A stretch of 64,000 nt of DNA from Acidovorax sp. YS12 (GTDB lineage: Bacteria; Pseudomonadota; Gammaproteobacteria; Burkholderiales; Burkholderiaceae_C). A program made the position numbers and the translations under genes. Where the stretch lies: assembly GCA_021496925.1 (NCBI GenBank), contig CP053915.1, forward strand, positions 1,860,001 through 1,924,000, written 5' to 3'. The notes below the pieces were generated by a model that saw only the letters and a program-made list of their open reading frames with translations, did no database searches and was not told the origin of the DNA. Below, piece by piece: positions 1 to 10,562 of the stretch (its first letter is position 1; every line of letters begins with the position of its first letter).

Positions 1-556
1 CGCCGTAGTGCGGATGGATGCGGTTGCCCGGCGGCGCGCCCAGGGCGGGAATCTCCACGCCCTTCTTGCGCCACTCGTGCGCGCCCACGATGCCCAGCAG
101 CTGGCGCAAGGGCGCCACCAGCGGCGCGCCGGGGGCGGGGCCCCAGGCTTCGGCGCAGGCGGCGCGCCAGTCGGGCGCGCGGCGCAGCGCAATGGCGTAG
201 TCGCCCTCCAGCACGATCAGCAGCATGGCCAGCACGCGCGCGCGCTGGCCCTGGGCCTGGCGGTGCAGGTGGAATGCCTGGGCCGGAGTGGCGGGCGCCG
301 CCGCCCTGGCCGCCTTGCGTGGCTTGCGCTCCATGCGCCGGGCCATGGCCTGCAGCAGCTGGCGCGCGTTGTGGAAGTCGCCGCGCCACAGCAGCGCCGT
401 GCCTTCGCAGGCCAGGCGGTAGGCGGTGTCGGCGGGCATGGTGTCGTCGGCGCACACCACGCGGCGCGGCAACGGCTGGCCGCCCTCGGAGCGCCACAGC
501 GCGCAGCGCGCCTGGCCCTGCTCGCTCCAGTGGAGGGCGCCGTCGCCGAGGCTCAA
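1..556 (-). CDS. N-terminal part of an uncharacterised protein, possibly a class I methyltransferase (runs off the left edge)
   Basis: An open frame enters from the left edge and its first codon is probably the TTG at 556-554, which overlaps the TGA of the GNAT gene upstream (TTGA). The visible ~185 residues begin LSLGDGALHWSEQGQARCAL, continue with TAYRLACEGTALLWRGDFHN and reach NRIHPHYG at the edge. This layout recalls Comamonadaceae proteins annotated as SAM-dependent methyltransferases, but the SAM-binding part would lie outside the window, so the function is only a suggestion. The frame has the strong G/C third-position bias of a real gene and is probably co-transcribed with the GNAT gene. 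Confidence 0.5.
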   Translation of the reverse strand, partial: MSLGDGALHWSEQGQARCALWRSEGGQPLPRRVVCADDTMPADTAYRLACEGTALLWRGDFHNARQLLQAMARRMERKPRKAARAAAPATPAQAFHLHRQAQGQRARVLAMLLIVLEGDYAIALRRAPDWRAACAEAWGPAPGAPLVAPLRQLLGIVGAHEWRKKGVEIPALGAPPGNRIHPHYG

Positions 557-1074
557 CTCAGCGGCCTTTGCAGGCGCACTTCCTCGATCTTGACGCTGCC
601 CAGGACCGAGGTCTTGGCCGTCGTCATCTCGCGCTTGAAGCCGGCCATTTCATGGAAGCGCAGCGCACGCTCGTTGCGCAGCGGCACCCAGGCGGTGACG
701 GTGGTGCAGCCTTCTTCCTGCAGGCCGTCGCGCGCGGCGTCCCACAGGGCCAGGCCCACACCCTGGTTCCAGTGCGTGGGCGCGGCGTAGATGGCCCAGA
801 TCTCGCCGGTGGTGGGGCGGGTCTTGGGATCGCGCGAGCGGTCGAAGCCGACGAAGCCGACGATCTTGTCGCCATCGACGGCCACTTGCACCTGGGGTTC
901 GCAAAACTCGATGGCTTCGCGCCAGTAGGCCTGGCGCTTCTCCAACGAGGACATGGATTTCAATTGATCGTCAGGCACCAGGCCACGATAGGCTTCGATC
1001 GCGGAAGTGGTATGGACCTGGGCAATGGCCTTGGCGTCACGCAGGGTGGCCGGACGAACCTGGATACTGGACAT
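553..1074 (-). CDS. GNAT family N-acetyltransferase
   Basis: A 173-aa single-domain acetyltransferase. It starts MSSIQVRPATLRDAKAI, the usual first strand and helix of the GNAT fold, and carries the acetyl-CoA-binding segment HWNQGVGLALWDAA (Q/RxxGxG/A type) in the middle, followed by NERALRFHEMAGF near the C-terminus. It would transfer acetyl from acetyl-CoA to an unknown small-molecule or protein amine. The ATG at 1074 is chosen over an upstream TTG at 1086. Its stop overlaps the start of the next gene on the same strand, suggesting a two-gene unit. Confidence 0.85.
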   Translation of the reverse strand: MSSIQVRPATLRDAKAIAQVHTTSAIEAYRGLVPDDQLKSMSSLEKRQAYWREAIEFCEPQVQVAVDGDKIVGFVGFDRSRDPKTRPTTGEIWAIYAAPTHWNQGVGLALWDAARDGLQEEGCTTVTAWVPLRNERALRFHEMAGFKREMTTAKTSVLGSVKIEEVRLQRPLS

Positions 1075-1210
1075 GGGAGAACGCAACGGGAGGAAAACGA
1101 AAAACCCGGTATTTTCGCCATTTGCCCCGGGAAGTGCCAGCCCCCCTGGTGAACCGCCCCGTGTGCAGCCCGGCTAACCGGCCCTTCTTGACAGTAGGGA
1201 AATCTGCCTT

Positions 1211-1249
1211 GCGCCCTTACGCAGCAAGCGCTGGCAGCTATCAAAAAAG
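1211..1249 (+). repeat. Dispersed intergenic repeat, copy 1 (partial)
   Basis: Contains the core AAGCGCTGGCAGCTAT followed by an A-run. It lies between the GNAT gene and the Ig-like protein gene. It belongs to a family seen in at least ten other places in this window in both orientations; a full copy is about 55 bp with AT-rich ends. Confidence 0.75.
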
Positions 1250-1269
1250 ATTTTTTCAGGCCCGCCGCA

Positions 1270-1797
1270 TCATGCCGCCGCCAGGGCCTGCTGCGCGAGG
1301 CGCTGCGCCGCCAGCGCCCGCTTGTTGCGCGGGCGCGGCACCGCCGGCGCGGGCGGCTTGCCGTTGATGGCCGCGAGCCCCAGCACCAGGGTAACGCTGT
1401 GCGCGCCCTCGTCGCGGTCGTCCGGGGGGTAGAGGCAGTAGCTGCCGCTGCAGCCGTCCAGCGCCCGCTGGGCCGCATGCAGCACCACGCGCACGCCCTT
1501 GCGCCCGCCGTCGGCAAACGGCAGCACGCGCAGCCGGGCCGCGCCATCGAGCGCCAGGCCGAGGTGGCCGGGGCGGTTGACCAGGTCGGTGCGGATGCCG
1601 CGCCAGCTCGCCCCGCCATCGGGCGAGTACTGCCAGACGCCCGCCTGGGCGTCGAGGTGTTCCACGATCACGCCCAGCGGCGCATGCAGGCCCGGGCAGT
1701 GCGCGCCGACCAGGGCGGCCACGCTGCTGCCGCCCAGGCCCGGCGGGGCCACGGACGGGTGGTGAGGGACATGGATCGGCAAGACGGCGGCGGGCAT
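1270..1797 (-). CDS. Uncharacterised 175-aa protein with one adhesin-type beta-sandwich module
   Basis: No whole-protein family is recognised. Residues ~50-100 contain GVWQYSPDGGASW followed by LALDGAARLRVLPFADGG. This WQYS-dGG-xW ... RLRFxP pattern is typical of the repeated Ig/VCBS-like modules of giant adhesins and RTX proteins, but here it occurs once in a short protein without an obvious signal peptide. The ATG at 1797 is preceded by AAGGAG at good spacing. The gene is divergent from the NarL-type regulator at 1920, leaving a shared 122-bp promoter region, so it may be a target of that system (inference). The C-terminus is Ala/Arg-rich and ends close to a dispersed repeat. Confidence 0.65.
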   Translation of the reverse strand: MPAAVLPIHVPHHPSVAPPGLGGSSVAALVGAHCPGLHAPLGVIVEHLDAQAGVWQYSPDGGASWRGIRTDLVNRPGHLGLALDGAARLRVLPFADGGRKGVRVVLHAAQRALDGCSGSYCLYPPDDRDEGAHSVTLVLGLAAINGKPPAPAVPRPRNKRALAAQRLAQQALAAA

Positions 1798-1919
1798 GAA
1801 CCACTCCTTTTTTCGCGAGGCCGGTGATCGGTGCGAAAAAGTCTAGGAAGCGCGCCCGGCGGCGTCCATCGCACAAATGGACTAGGCTGTGCGGGCCGCT
1901 GGTGCGCAATACTCGGCCC

Positions 1920-2546
1920 ATGCCTGCCCACCTGCTGCTCGTGGACGACCACACCCTTTTTCGTACCGGCCTGCGCCTGATCGTGCAAGACCACCCCGGC
2001 GTGGGCGCGATTGCCGAGGCCGGCTCGGTGGCCGAGGCCTGCACCCTGGCCCCCTGCGCGGTGGACCTGGTGCTGCTCGACATCCAGATGCCCGGCATGA
2101 ACGGACTCGACGGCCTGCGCCCGCTGCGCGAGGCGTTTCCCCAGGCGCGCGTGGTGCTGGTGTCCGCCAGCGTGGCGCCCGACGCGGTGCGCGAGGCGCG
2201 TGCCCGCGGCGCCGACGGGTTCCTGCCCAAATCGGCCAGCGGCGCGGACATCCTGGACGCCATCACGCTCGCGCTGTCGGGCCTGCCCTGCTTTCCGGCC
2301 GCCAGCACGCCCGTTCCGCCGCCAGCCGGGCACCCCGCCCCGGCCCTGACGACGCGCCAGTCCGACGTGCTGCAGCTGCTGTGCGCTGGCAAGCCCAACA
2401 AGGTGATCGCGCGCGAGCTGGGCCTGAGCGAAAACACCGTGCGCGTGCACGTCGCCGCCATCTTCGGCCAGTTGGGCGTGAACAGCCGCAGCGCCGCGCT
2501 GCTGGCGGCGCAGCGCCTGGGCCTGGTGCAGTGGAGCGAGGCCTAG
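1920..2546 (+). CDS. NarL/FixJ-type response regulator
   Basis: A 208-aa transcription regulator. The receiver domain (residues ~1-115) has the acidic pair D9/D10, phosphoacceptor D54 in LLDIQMPGMNG, S82 and K104. A proline-rich linker leads to a LuxR-type HTH (LTTRQSDVLQLL ... NKVIARELGLSENTVRVHV). The ATG at 1920 is preferred to an upstream in-frame codon at 1824 because the receiver fold begins immediately (MPAHLLLVDDH). Its stop TAG overlaps the GTG start of the hybrid kinase at 2546, so the two are translationally coupled and probably form one signalling unit. Confidence 0.92.
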   Translation: MPAHLLLVDDHTLFRTGLRLIVQDHPGVGAIAEAGSVAEACTLAPCAVDLVLLDIQMPGMNGLDGLRPLREAFPQARVVLVSASVAPDAVREARARGADGFLPKSASGADILDAITLALSGLPCFPAASTPVPPPAGHPAPALTTRQSDVLQLLCAGKPNKVIARELGLSENTVRVHVAAIFGQLGVNSRSAALLAAQRLGLVQWSEA

Positions 2547-4333
2547 TGCACCTGGCCCGCGCCGCCCGCAACTGGCGCAGCGCATGGCATGAGGCGCTGC
2601 GCTGGGAGCGCGACGCCGTGCTGGCCGAGCAGGTGCTGCTGCTGCGGCGCAATTTCCCGGTCACGCTCTGGGCCTCGCTCATCACCTCGGTGGGCACGGT
2701 GTGGGTCATGTCGCTGGGCATGCCCATGGCGCCCATGCTGTGGTGGCTGGCCTCGCACGTGGCGGTGGTCACGCTGGTGTACCTGACCCTGCGCCCGCTG
2801 CCGCGCCCGGGCCACGGCCCGCGCAGCGACGCGCGGCGGCTGCTGGCCTGCATGACGGGCATGGGCCTGACCTGGGGCTCGCTCGGCGGCGTGGCGCTGT
2901 GGCAGGGCCAGGGCAGCGACGCCGTGGTCTACGCCATCGGCATCCTCAGCACCGTCTCGGCCGGCGCGCTGGGCCTGGGCGCGCCGCTGCTGCGCGGCTA
3001 CATGATCTACCTGACCTGCACCATCAGCAGCGTGCTCGTCGCCCTGGCCGTGGTGGGCGGGCCCATCGCCCTGCCCGGCTGCGTAATGGTGGCCGTGTAC
3101 TACCTGCTCACGGCGCTGCACGCGCGCAACCTGGCGCGCGCGGCGCGCGACAGCATCGAGCTGCGCTTCGACAACGAGCGCCTGGTAACGCAGCTGCGCG
3201 CCCAGACCGACCGCGCCGTGCAGGCCCTGGCGGCGGCCGAGCAGGCCAACCAGGACAAGTCGCGCTTCCTCGCCGCGGCGAGCCACGACCTGCGCCAGCC
3301 GCTGCACGCCATGGGCCTGTTCCTCGACACCCTGGCGCGCAGCCCGCTGACGGCGCAGCAGGCCAGCGTGCTGGGCCACGCGCGCACGGCCTCGGGCGCG
3401 GCGTCGGAAATGCTCACCACGCTGCTGGACTATTCACGCCTGGAGGCGGGCGTGGTGCAGGCGCACGACGCGCCATTCGCCGTGCAGCCGCTGCTGGGCG
3501 CGCTGGAGCAGGAATTCGGCCCCCAGGCCGACGCTGCCGCGCTGGTCTACCGCACGCGCGAGACCACGGCGGCAGCGCTGGCCGACAAGGCGCTGGTCGA
3601 TCTGGTGATGCGCAACTTCATCTCCAACGCGCTGCGCTACACGCGCACGGGCGGCCTGCTGATCGCCTGCCGCGCGCGCGGCGGCCGGCTGGCGCTGGAG
3701 GTGTGGGACACCGGCTGCGGCATCGCGCCCGCGCACCAGCAGGAGGTCTTCAAGGAATTCCACCAGCTCGGCAACCCCGAGCGCGACCGCCGCAAGGGCC
3801 TGGGGCTGGGCCTGGCCATCGTGCAGCGCCTGGCGCAGGCCATGCACACGCAGGTGGAGGTGCGCTCGCGCCTTGGGCGCGGCTCGGTCTTCCGGCTCTG
3901 GCTCACGCCCTGGCGCGGCGCGCTGGTCGATGAGGCCGTGGCCAGCACGCACGACGGCGCCAGCCTGGCAGGCCGCCGCGTGCTGGTGGTGGACGACGAC
4001 GAGCCGGTGCGCCTGGGCATGCAGTCGCTGCTGGCAAGCTGGGGCTGCCACTGCCTGTGCGCGGAGTCGGCGGCCGATGCACTGGCCCGCCTGCACCAGA
4101 TGCCGCAGCCCGACGTGGTGGTGACCGACTTCCGCCTGCGGCACGAGGAAACCGGCCGGCAGGTGCTAGACACCCTGCGCGCGCACCTGCAGCGCAGCGT
4201 GCCGGCCATCATCATGACGGGCGACACCTCGCCCCAGCGCCTGCGCGACGCGCAGTCCACCGGCGCGCTGCTGCTGCACAAGCCGGTCTCAGCCGCACAG
4301 TTGCGCGAGGCGCTGCTGGAACTGGTGCAATGA
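2546..4333 (+). CDS. Membrane hybrid histidine kinase with C-terminal receiver domain
   Basis: About 595 aa from a GTG at 2546 overlapping the regulator stop (TAGTG). The N-terminal third has several hydrophobic segments (for example around FPVTLWASLITSVGTVW). A short coiled coil leads to a HisKA box, SHDLRQPLH with H247, then an HATPase with N box (NFISNALRYT), DTGCGIAP and GLGLGLAIVQ. A receiver follows with DDDEP, phosphoacceptor D528 (VVTDFRL) and K579. The SHDLRQPL box, missing periplasmic sensor and attached receiver resemble NahK/RpfC-like or PAS-less hybrid kinases. It probably autophosphorylates at H247 and passes phosphate to its own receiver or to the regulator upstream. The signal is unknown. 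Confidence 0.88.
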   Translation: MHLARAARNWRSAWHEALRWERDAVLAEQVLLLRRNFPVTLWASLITSVGTVWVMSLGMPMAPMLWWLASHVAVVTLVYLTLRPLPRPGHGPRSDARRLLACMTGMGLTWGSLGGVALWQGQGSDAVVYAIGILSTVSAGALGLGAPLLRGYMIYLTCTISSVLVALAVVGGPIALPGCVMVAVYYLLTALHARNLARAARDSIELRFDNERLVTQLRAQTDRAVQALAAAEQANQDKSRFLAAASHDLRQPLHAMGLFLDTLARSPLTAQQASVLGHARTASGAASEMLTTLLDYSRLEAGVVQAHDAPFAVQPLLGALEQEFGPQADAAALVYRTRETTAAALADKALVDLVMRNFISNALRYTRTGGLLIACRARGGRLALEVWDTGCGIAPAHQQEVFKEFHQLGNPERDRRKGLGLGLAIVQRLAQAMHTQVEVRSRLGRGSVFRLWLTPWRGALVDEAVASTHDGASLAGRRVLVVDDDEPVRLGMQSLLASWGCHCLCAESAADALARLHQMPQPDVVVTDFRLRHEETGRQVLDTLRAHLQRSVPAIIMTGDTSPQRLRDAQSTGALLLHKPVSAAQLREALLELVQ

Positions 4334-4336
4334 CTC

Positions 4337-4391
4337 CGTTTTTGATAGCTGCCAGCGCTTTACTGGCAAGGGCTTGAGGCTGATTTTTCTT
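4337..4391 (-). repeat. Dispersed intergenic repeat, copy 2 (most complete)
   Basis: Sits directly after the hybrid-kinase stop codon. It reads TTTTTGATAGCTGCCAGCGC then TTTACTGGCAAGGGCTTGAG and ends GCTGATTTTT. This copy defines the full ~55-bp unit: T-rich end, ATAGCTGCCAGCGCTT core, variable centre, GGCTTGAGGC arm, T-rich end. Minus orientation relative to copy 1. Confidence 0.8.
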
Positions 4392-4413
4392 AAAAAACCA
4401 GAAAGCGCTGCGG

Positions 4414-5862
4414 CTACAGCCAGCGCCGCAGCGCCTGCATCACGCGGTCGAAGCGCGCGCCGTAGGGCGGGTAGAACAGCCAGCCCATGGCCCAGGGCGA
4501 CTGCACCAGCACCGACTTCTGGTGCGAGAAGCGCAGGAAGCCCTGCTCGCCGTGGTACGCGCCCCAGCCGCTGTCGCCCACACCGCCAAAAGGCAGGTTG
4601 TCGTGCGCGATGTGCATGAGCGTGTCGTTCACCGTGACACCGCCGCTCACGGTGCGCGCCAGCACGTCGTCGCGCACGCGTGCATCGTTGCCGAACCAGT
4701 ACAGCGCCAGCGGGCGCGGGTTGGCGTTGATGTGGGTGATGGCGTCGTCGAGCCGCTCATAGGTGATGACGGGCAGCACCGGGCCGAAGATTTCCTCCTG
4801 CATCAGCTGCATGGACGACGTAGCGCCAAACACCAGCACGGGCGCCATCTGGCGGCTGATGCCATCGCCCAGGCTGGCCTGGTGGTTAGGTGCGGGCGCC
4901 ACGGGCGCGGGCTGCACGCTCACCACCTCGGCGCCCTGGGTCTGCGCCTGCTGCAGCATGGTGCGCAGACGCGCCAGGTGGCGCGCGGAAATGATGGAGG
5001 CATAGTCCGGGTTGCCCTCGATCTGCGGGAAAAGCCGCGCCACGGCGGCGCGGTAGGCCTCGGTAAACGCAGCCTCGCTGCCCTGGGGCAACAGCACGTA
5101 GTCGGGCGCAATACAGGTCTGGCCTGCGTTCAGCAGCTTGCCGTGGGCGATCTTCAGCGCGGCTTCTTGCAGGTTGCAGTTGGCATCGATGATGCACGGC
5201 GACTTGCCGCCCAGCTCAAGCGTGGTCGGCGTGAGGTTGGCGGCTGCGGCCTGCGCCACCTTGCGGCCCACGGCGGTAGAGCCGGTGAACACCAGGTGGT
5301 CGAACGGCAGCGAGGCCACCAGCGCCGCCACCGAGGCATCGCCCTGCACCACGCACAGCTCGTCGGGCGCAAAGAACTGGCCCACCACCTCGGCCAGCTT
5401 GGCCGAGAGGTGCGGCGTCAGTTCGCTGGGCTTGACCATGACCCGGTTGCCCGCCGCCAGCGCCGTGATGGCCGGCGCCAGCGCGAGCTGGATGGGGTAG
5501 TTCCACGGCGCGATCACGCCCACCACACCCAGCGGCTGGCGCTGGATCCAGGCACGCGCAGGCTGCAGGTGCAGCGGCGTGCGCACCTTCTGCGGACGGC
5601 TCCAGCGTGCCAGGTGCGAAAGCGTGTGCGACAGCAGCGCGCGCAGCACGAAGAAGTCCGCCACCTCGGTCAGCCGGTGCGAGCGCATGCCGAAGTCGGC
5701 CTGCACAGCGGCGGCCAGTTCGGGTCCGCGCTCGTCGATGAGCTTGCGCATGCGCAGCAGGCGCTCACGGCGCAAAAGCAGCGGCACGTCGGGCTGGGCA
5801 CGGCTGGCCTGGTACTGGACCTCGAAAAGGGCGCGAATGTCGTCGGTGGTCATGCCGGGCAT
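4414..5862 (-). CDS. calB: Coniferyl-aldehyde-type NAD(P)-dependent aldehyde dehydrogenase
   Basis: About 482 aa, an aldehyde dehydrogenase of the CalB/short fatty-aldehyde class. The sequence shows the oxyanion Asn in APWNYP, NAD-binding VFTGSTAVGR, the general-base Glu in LELGGKSP, and the catalytic Cys in NAGQTCIAPDY. The C-terminus has LPFGGVGDSGWGAYHGEQGF and a hydrophobic stretch (MGWLFYPPYG), as in CalB-like and membrane-associated fatty-aldehyde dehydrogenases. It oxidises an aldehyde to the acid; coniferyl aldehyde as substrate is a family name, not shown here. ATGs at 5877, 5862 and 5853 are all possible; none has a strong ribosome-binding site. Confidence 0.85.
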   Translation of the reverse strand: MPGMTTDDIRALFEVQYQASRAQPDVPLLLRRERLLRMRKLIDERGPELAAAVQADFGMRSHRLTEVADFFVLRALLSHTLSHLARWSRPQKVRTPLHLQPARAWIQRQPLGVVGVIAPWNYPIQLALAPAITALAAGNRVMVKPSELTPHLSAKLAEVVGQFFAPDELCVVQGDASVAALVASLPFDHLVFTGSTAVGRKVAQAAAANLTPTTLELGGKSPCIIDANCNLQEAALKIAHGKLLNAGQTCIAPDYVLLPQGSEAAFTEAYRAAVARLFPQIEGNPDYASIISARHLARLRTMLQQAQTQGAEVVSVQPAPVAPAPNHQASLGDGISRQMAPVLVFGATSSMQLMQEEIFGPVLPVITYERLDDAITHINANPRPLALYWFGNDARVRDDVLARTVSGGVTVNDTLMHIAHDNLPFGGVGDSGWGAYHGEQGFLRFSHQKSVLVQSPWAMGWLFYPPYGARFDRVMQALRRWL

Positions 5863-5994
5863 GATAGGGCCAGGCATGCCATTCCGATTAGGGGTTCGCA
5901 CTTCGCGTGCTAGCGAAGCGGTAACAGAATCCACAGCGCGGCGTTGGACGCGGCGGCCTTTGCCAGGCCGACTCCTGCCGTTAACCTTGCACCG

Positions 5995-6408
5995 ATGAAT
6001 ACCTTTACCACCATGCAGCTGCCTGCTGCGCCCACCACCGTGGCACCCGACGGCTCCGACGTTCGTGTGCTCCTCGGCCTGCCCAGAGGCAGCATGGCCC
6101 ATTTCGAGCTCGGCGCGGGGAAAGTCTCGCAAGCGGTCGTACACCGCACCGTCGAAGAGGTCTGGTTTGTCGTGTCAGGCCTTGGCGAGATGTGGCGGCG
6201 GCAAGGAGACCATGAGGAAACCGTGGTGCTGCAGCCTGGCGTGTGCCTCACCATCCCGGTAGGTACGCACTTCCAGTTCCGCGCTTCCAGTTCAGCGGCC
6301 ATCGCCGCGGTCGGTGTCACCATGCCGCCCTGGCCGGGTGAGGGCGAAGCCGTGCCCGTTGCGGGCCCCTGGCCAGCTTCATGCGGGCAGGCAGCTTCGC
6401 AAACGTAA
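5995..6408 (+). CDS. Small cupin-domain protein
   Basis: A 137-aa single-domain cupin. The metal-binding motif 1 region reads VVHRTVEEVWFVVSGLGEMW (H, E and the G after the turn) and motif 2 is VCLTIPVGTHFQF (P..G.xH). The fold is a beta-barrel that often binds a metal and may be enzymatic or a sugar/acid sensor. The ATG at 5995 follows a GC-rich leader. It is transcribed away from calB, so the two share a 130-bp promoter region. Confidence 0.82.
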   Translation: MNTFTTMQLPAAPTTVAPDGSDVRVLLGLPRGSMAHFELGAGKVSQAVVHRTVEEVWFVVSGLGEMWRRQGDHEETVVLQPGVCLTIPVGTHFQFRASSSAAIAAVGVTMPPWPGEGEAVPVAGPWPASCGQAASQT

Positions 6409-6415
6409 TTCGCAG

Positions 6416-6468
6416 TATTTTTTAGCTCCAACCCTTACACGGCAAGCGCTGGCAGCTATTCATTTAGA
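6416..6468 (+). repeat. Dispersed intergenic repeat, copy 3
   Basis: Follows the cupin stop codon. It carries TTTTTTAGCTCCAACCCTTA and then GGCAAGCGCTGGCAGCTATT, the inverse complement of the layout in copy 2, with AT-rich ends. Confidence 0.75.
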
Positions 6469-6490
6469 AGCAGAAGTGCCATCCCCAGGC

Positions 6491-6796
6491 TCAGCGGATT
6501 TCGCGCGCAACCACATCGGTCACGTCGGTGCTACCTTGCCCGGCGCGTGCGGCGGGGCGCGGGGCGGTCCAGCGCGCCGTGCTGCGGTGCACGGTGCTCC
6601 AGCCCTGGCGCGGGCTCATGCGCATGGCCCAGGGCATGACCGGGCGGCCGGTGAGGCGGGCCCACAGGGCGCGCACGCCCCAGACGAGCGCCAGCACGGC
6701 GGCGGCGGCCAGCAGGCTGAGGAAAAAGACCACGCCGGCGGCAACCACCACGAGGCGCAACGTCCACCGGATCGCGCCGGCCACTATGTCGTTCAA
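6491..6796 (-). CDS. Small predicted membrane protein of unknown function
   Basis: About 101 aa if it starts at the TTG at 6796 (LNDIVAGAIRWTLRL), which is preceded by AAAGGGAC on the coding strand. Residues ~10-38 form one long or two short hydrophobic segments (VVVAAGVVFFLSLLAAAAVL), followed by a basic cytoplasmic part (RMSPRQGWSTVHRSTARW). No family is recognised. It lies downstream of clpB on the same strand, separated by a strong hairpin. Confidence 0.55.
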   Translation of the reverse strand: MNDIVAGAIRWTLRLVVVAAGVVFFLSLLAAAAVLALVWGVRALWARLTGRPVMPWAMRMSPRQGWSTVHRSTARWTAPRPAARAGQGSTDVTDVVAREIR

Positions 6797-6826
6797 ACCA
6801 TGTCCCTTTCTGGCTGGTGAAGCGGC

Positions 6827-6852
6827 GCAAGCGGGCCACACGGCCCGCTTGC
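6827..6852. terminator. Perfect 11-bp hairpin downstream of clpB
   Basis: GCAAGCGGGCC and its complement are separated by the loop ACAC, between the clpB stop and the small membrane protein. There is no T-tract on either strand, so it may be an RNA-stabilising or Rho-related structure rather than an intrinsic terminator. Confidence 0.45.
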
Positions 6853-6869
6853 GGCTTCGATGGTAGGGC

Positions 6870-9479
<2,610 letters not shown>

Positions 9480-9529
9480 GGTGTAAAAAACCTCCAACTG
9501 CTGAATAGATAGGCCACCCGCGCGGTTTT

Positions 9530-10012
9530 TCAACCCGCCATCGGCGGCAATTGCAGGCCCCAGCGCGCCAGGGCCGCGTCGTCGCTCACGCGCGCGTCGA
9601 CCCAGCGCGCGCCCTGCGGCGTCTGTTCCTTCTTCCAGAACGGTGCCTGGGTCTTGAGGTAGTCCATGAGAAATTCGCAGGCCTGGAAGCTCTCGCCGCG
9701 GTGCGCGCTGGTGACGGCCACGAGCACAATCTGCTCCAGCGGCTGCAGCAGCCCCACGCGGTGGATGACACGCACGCCGTAGAGGGCAAAGCGCGCCAGC
9801 GCCGCGTCGATCATGGCCTCGATGGACTTCTCGGTCATGCCGGGGTAGTGCTCCAGCTCCATGCTGGCGACGGCGTCGCCCTCATTGCGGTCGCGCACGG
9901 TGCCGACGAAGCAGCACACGGCGCCCACGCGCGCGTCCTGCGCGCGCAGCGCGGCCAATTCGGCGGACACGTCGAAGTCCTGGGTCTGGATGGAAACGCG
10001 GGGCTGGGTCAT
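9530..10012 (-). CDS. moaE: Molybdopterin synthase catalytic subunit MoaE
   Basis: A 160-aa protein. Hallmarks are GAVCCFVGTVRDRNEGD, LEHYPGMTEKSIEAM, VTSAHRGESFQACEFLMDYLK and the active-site lysine region FWKKEQTPQGARWVDA. MoaE converts precursor Z (cPMP) to molybdopterin using sulfur delivered by the thiocarboxylated C-terminus of MoaD. Its partner moaD lies 1.5 kb away on the same strand, separated by three oppositely transcribed genes, which is unusual because the two are normally adjacent. Confidence 0.95.
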   Translation of the reverse strand: MTQPRVSIQTQDFDVSAELAALRAQDARVGAVCCFVGTVRDRNEGDAVASMELEHYPGMTEKSIEAMIDAALARFALYGVRVIHRVGLLQPLEQIVLVAVTSAHRGESFQACEFLMDYLKTQAPFWKKEQTPQGARWVDARVSDDAALARWGLQLPPMAG

Positions 10013-10050
10013 GGCGGTTATTCTCGGCCATTCCACCGCTGCGCCACGCC

Positions 10051-10371
10051 ATGCAAGACGACCACCAGATTTTCCTGCCGCCCTCGTTCACCGCGCTCTA
10101 CAGCGACGCGCGCGGCCGCCTGCGGGCCACGGCGGCGCAACTGTGCGCGCGCTACGAGCTGTGCGAGGACCTGGCGAACCACCTGGTCGAGCAGGCGCAG
10201 CAGCTCTACCACGGCGCCGTGCCGTCGGAGGAAGAGGTCTTGCGCCGCATCCACGCGGGGCTGGCGGGCGCAGAGTCGGGCGTGACGCCGCCCGAGGCGC
10301 GCTGGATCACGCTGCGGCTGGCCGAGCTGCTGCAGTGGCGCAGCCCGGAACTGCCAGGCGGGGTGGACTGA
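10051..10371 (+). CDS. Conserved small protein of unknown function
   Basis: A 106-aa, soluble, mainly helical protein: LPPSFTALYSDARGRLRAT, ELCEDLANHLVEQAQQLYHG, SEEEVLRRIHAGL. Two conserved-looking Cys residues occur in the AAQLCARYELCED segment. I recognise no domain. It starts divergently from moaE with only 38 bp between start codons and reads toward norE. Its codon usage matches the chromosome, supporting a real gene. Confidence 0.7.
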   Translation: MQDDHQIFLPPSFTALYSDARGRLRATAAQLCARYELCEDLANHLVEQAQQLYHGAVPSEEEVLRRIHAGLAGAESGVTPPEARWITLRLAELLQWRSPELPGGVD

Positions 10372-10562
10372 GCCCGGGAGCCGTTCCTGCCGGCGGCATG
10401 GTTTTCAAGAAAACGCAGCAAACTGGTATGGTATTTTCCGCTCCCTCTGCTCCTTACGCGGCAGACGTGGTAGCGGCATAGTCACCGGCACCGTCCGTGA
10501 ACCGCTGGCATCGCGCACCCGCAATCAGCCGCTCCCTCTCCCCGCACAGAACACATACCCCG

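Noticed and set aside
1889..2545. Extension of the hybrid-kinase frame across the response regulator
   Set aside because: It is the alternate frame of the regulator gene with Arg/Pro-rich sequence; the kinase begins at the GTG at 2546.
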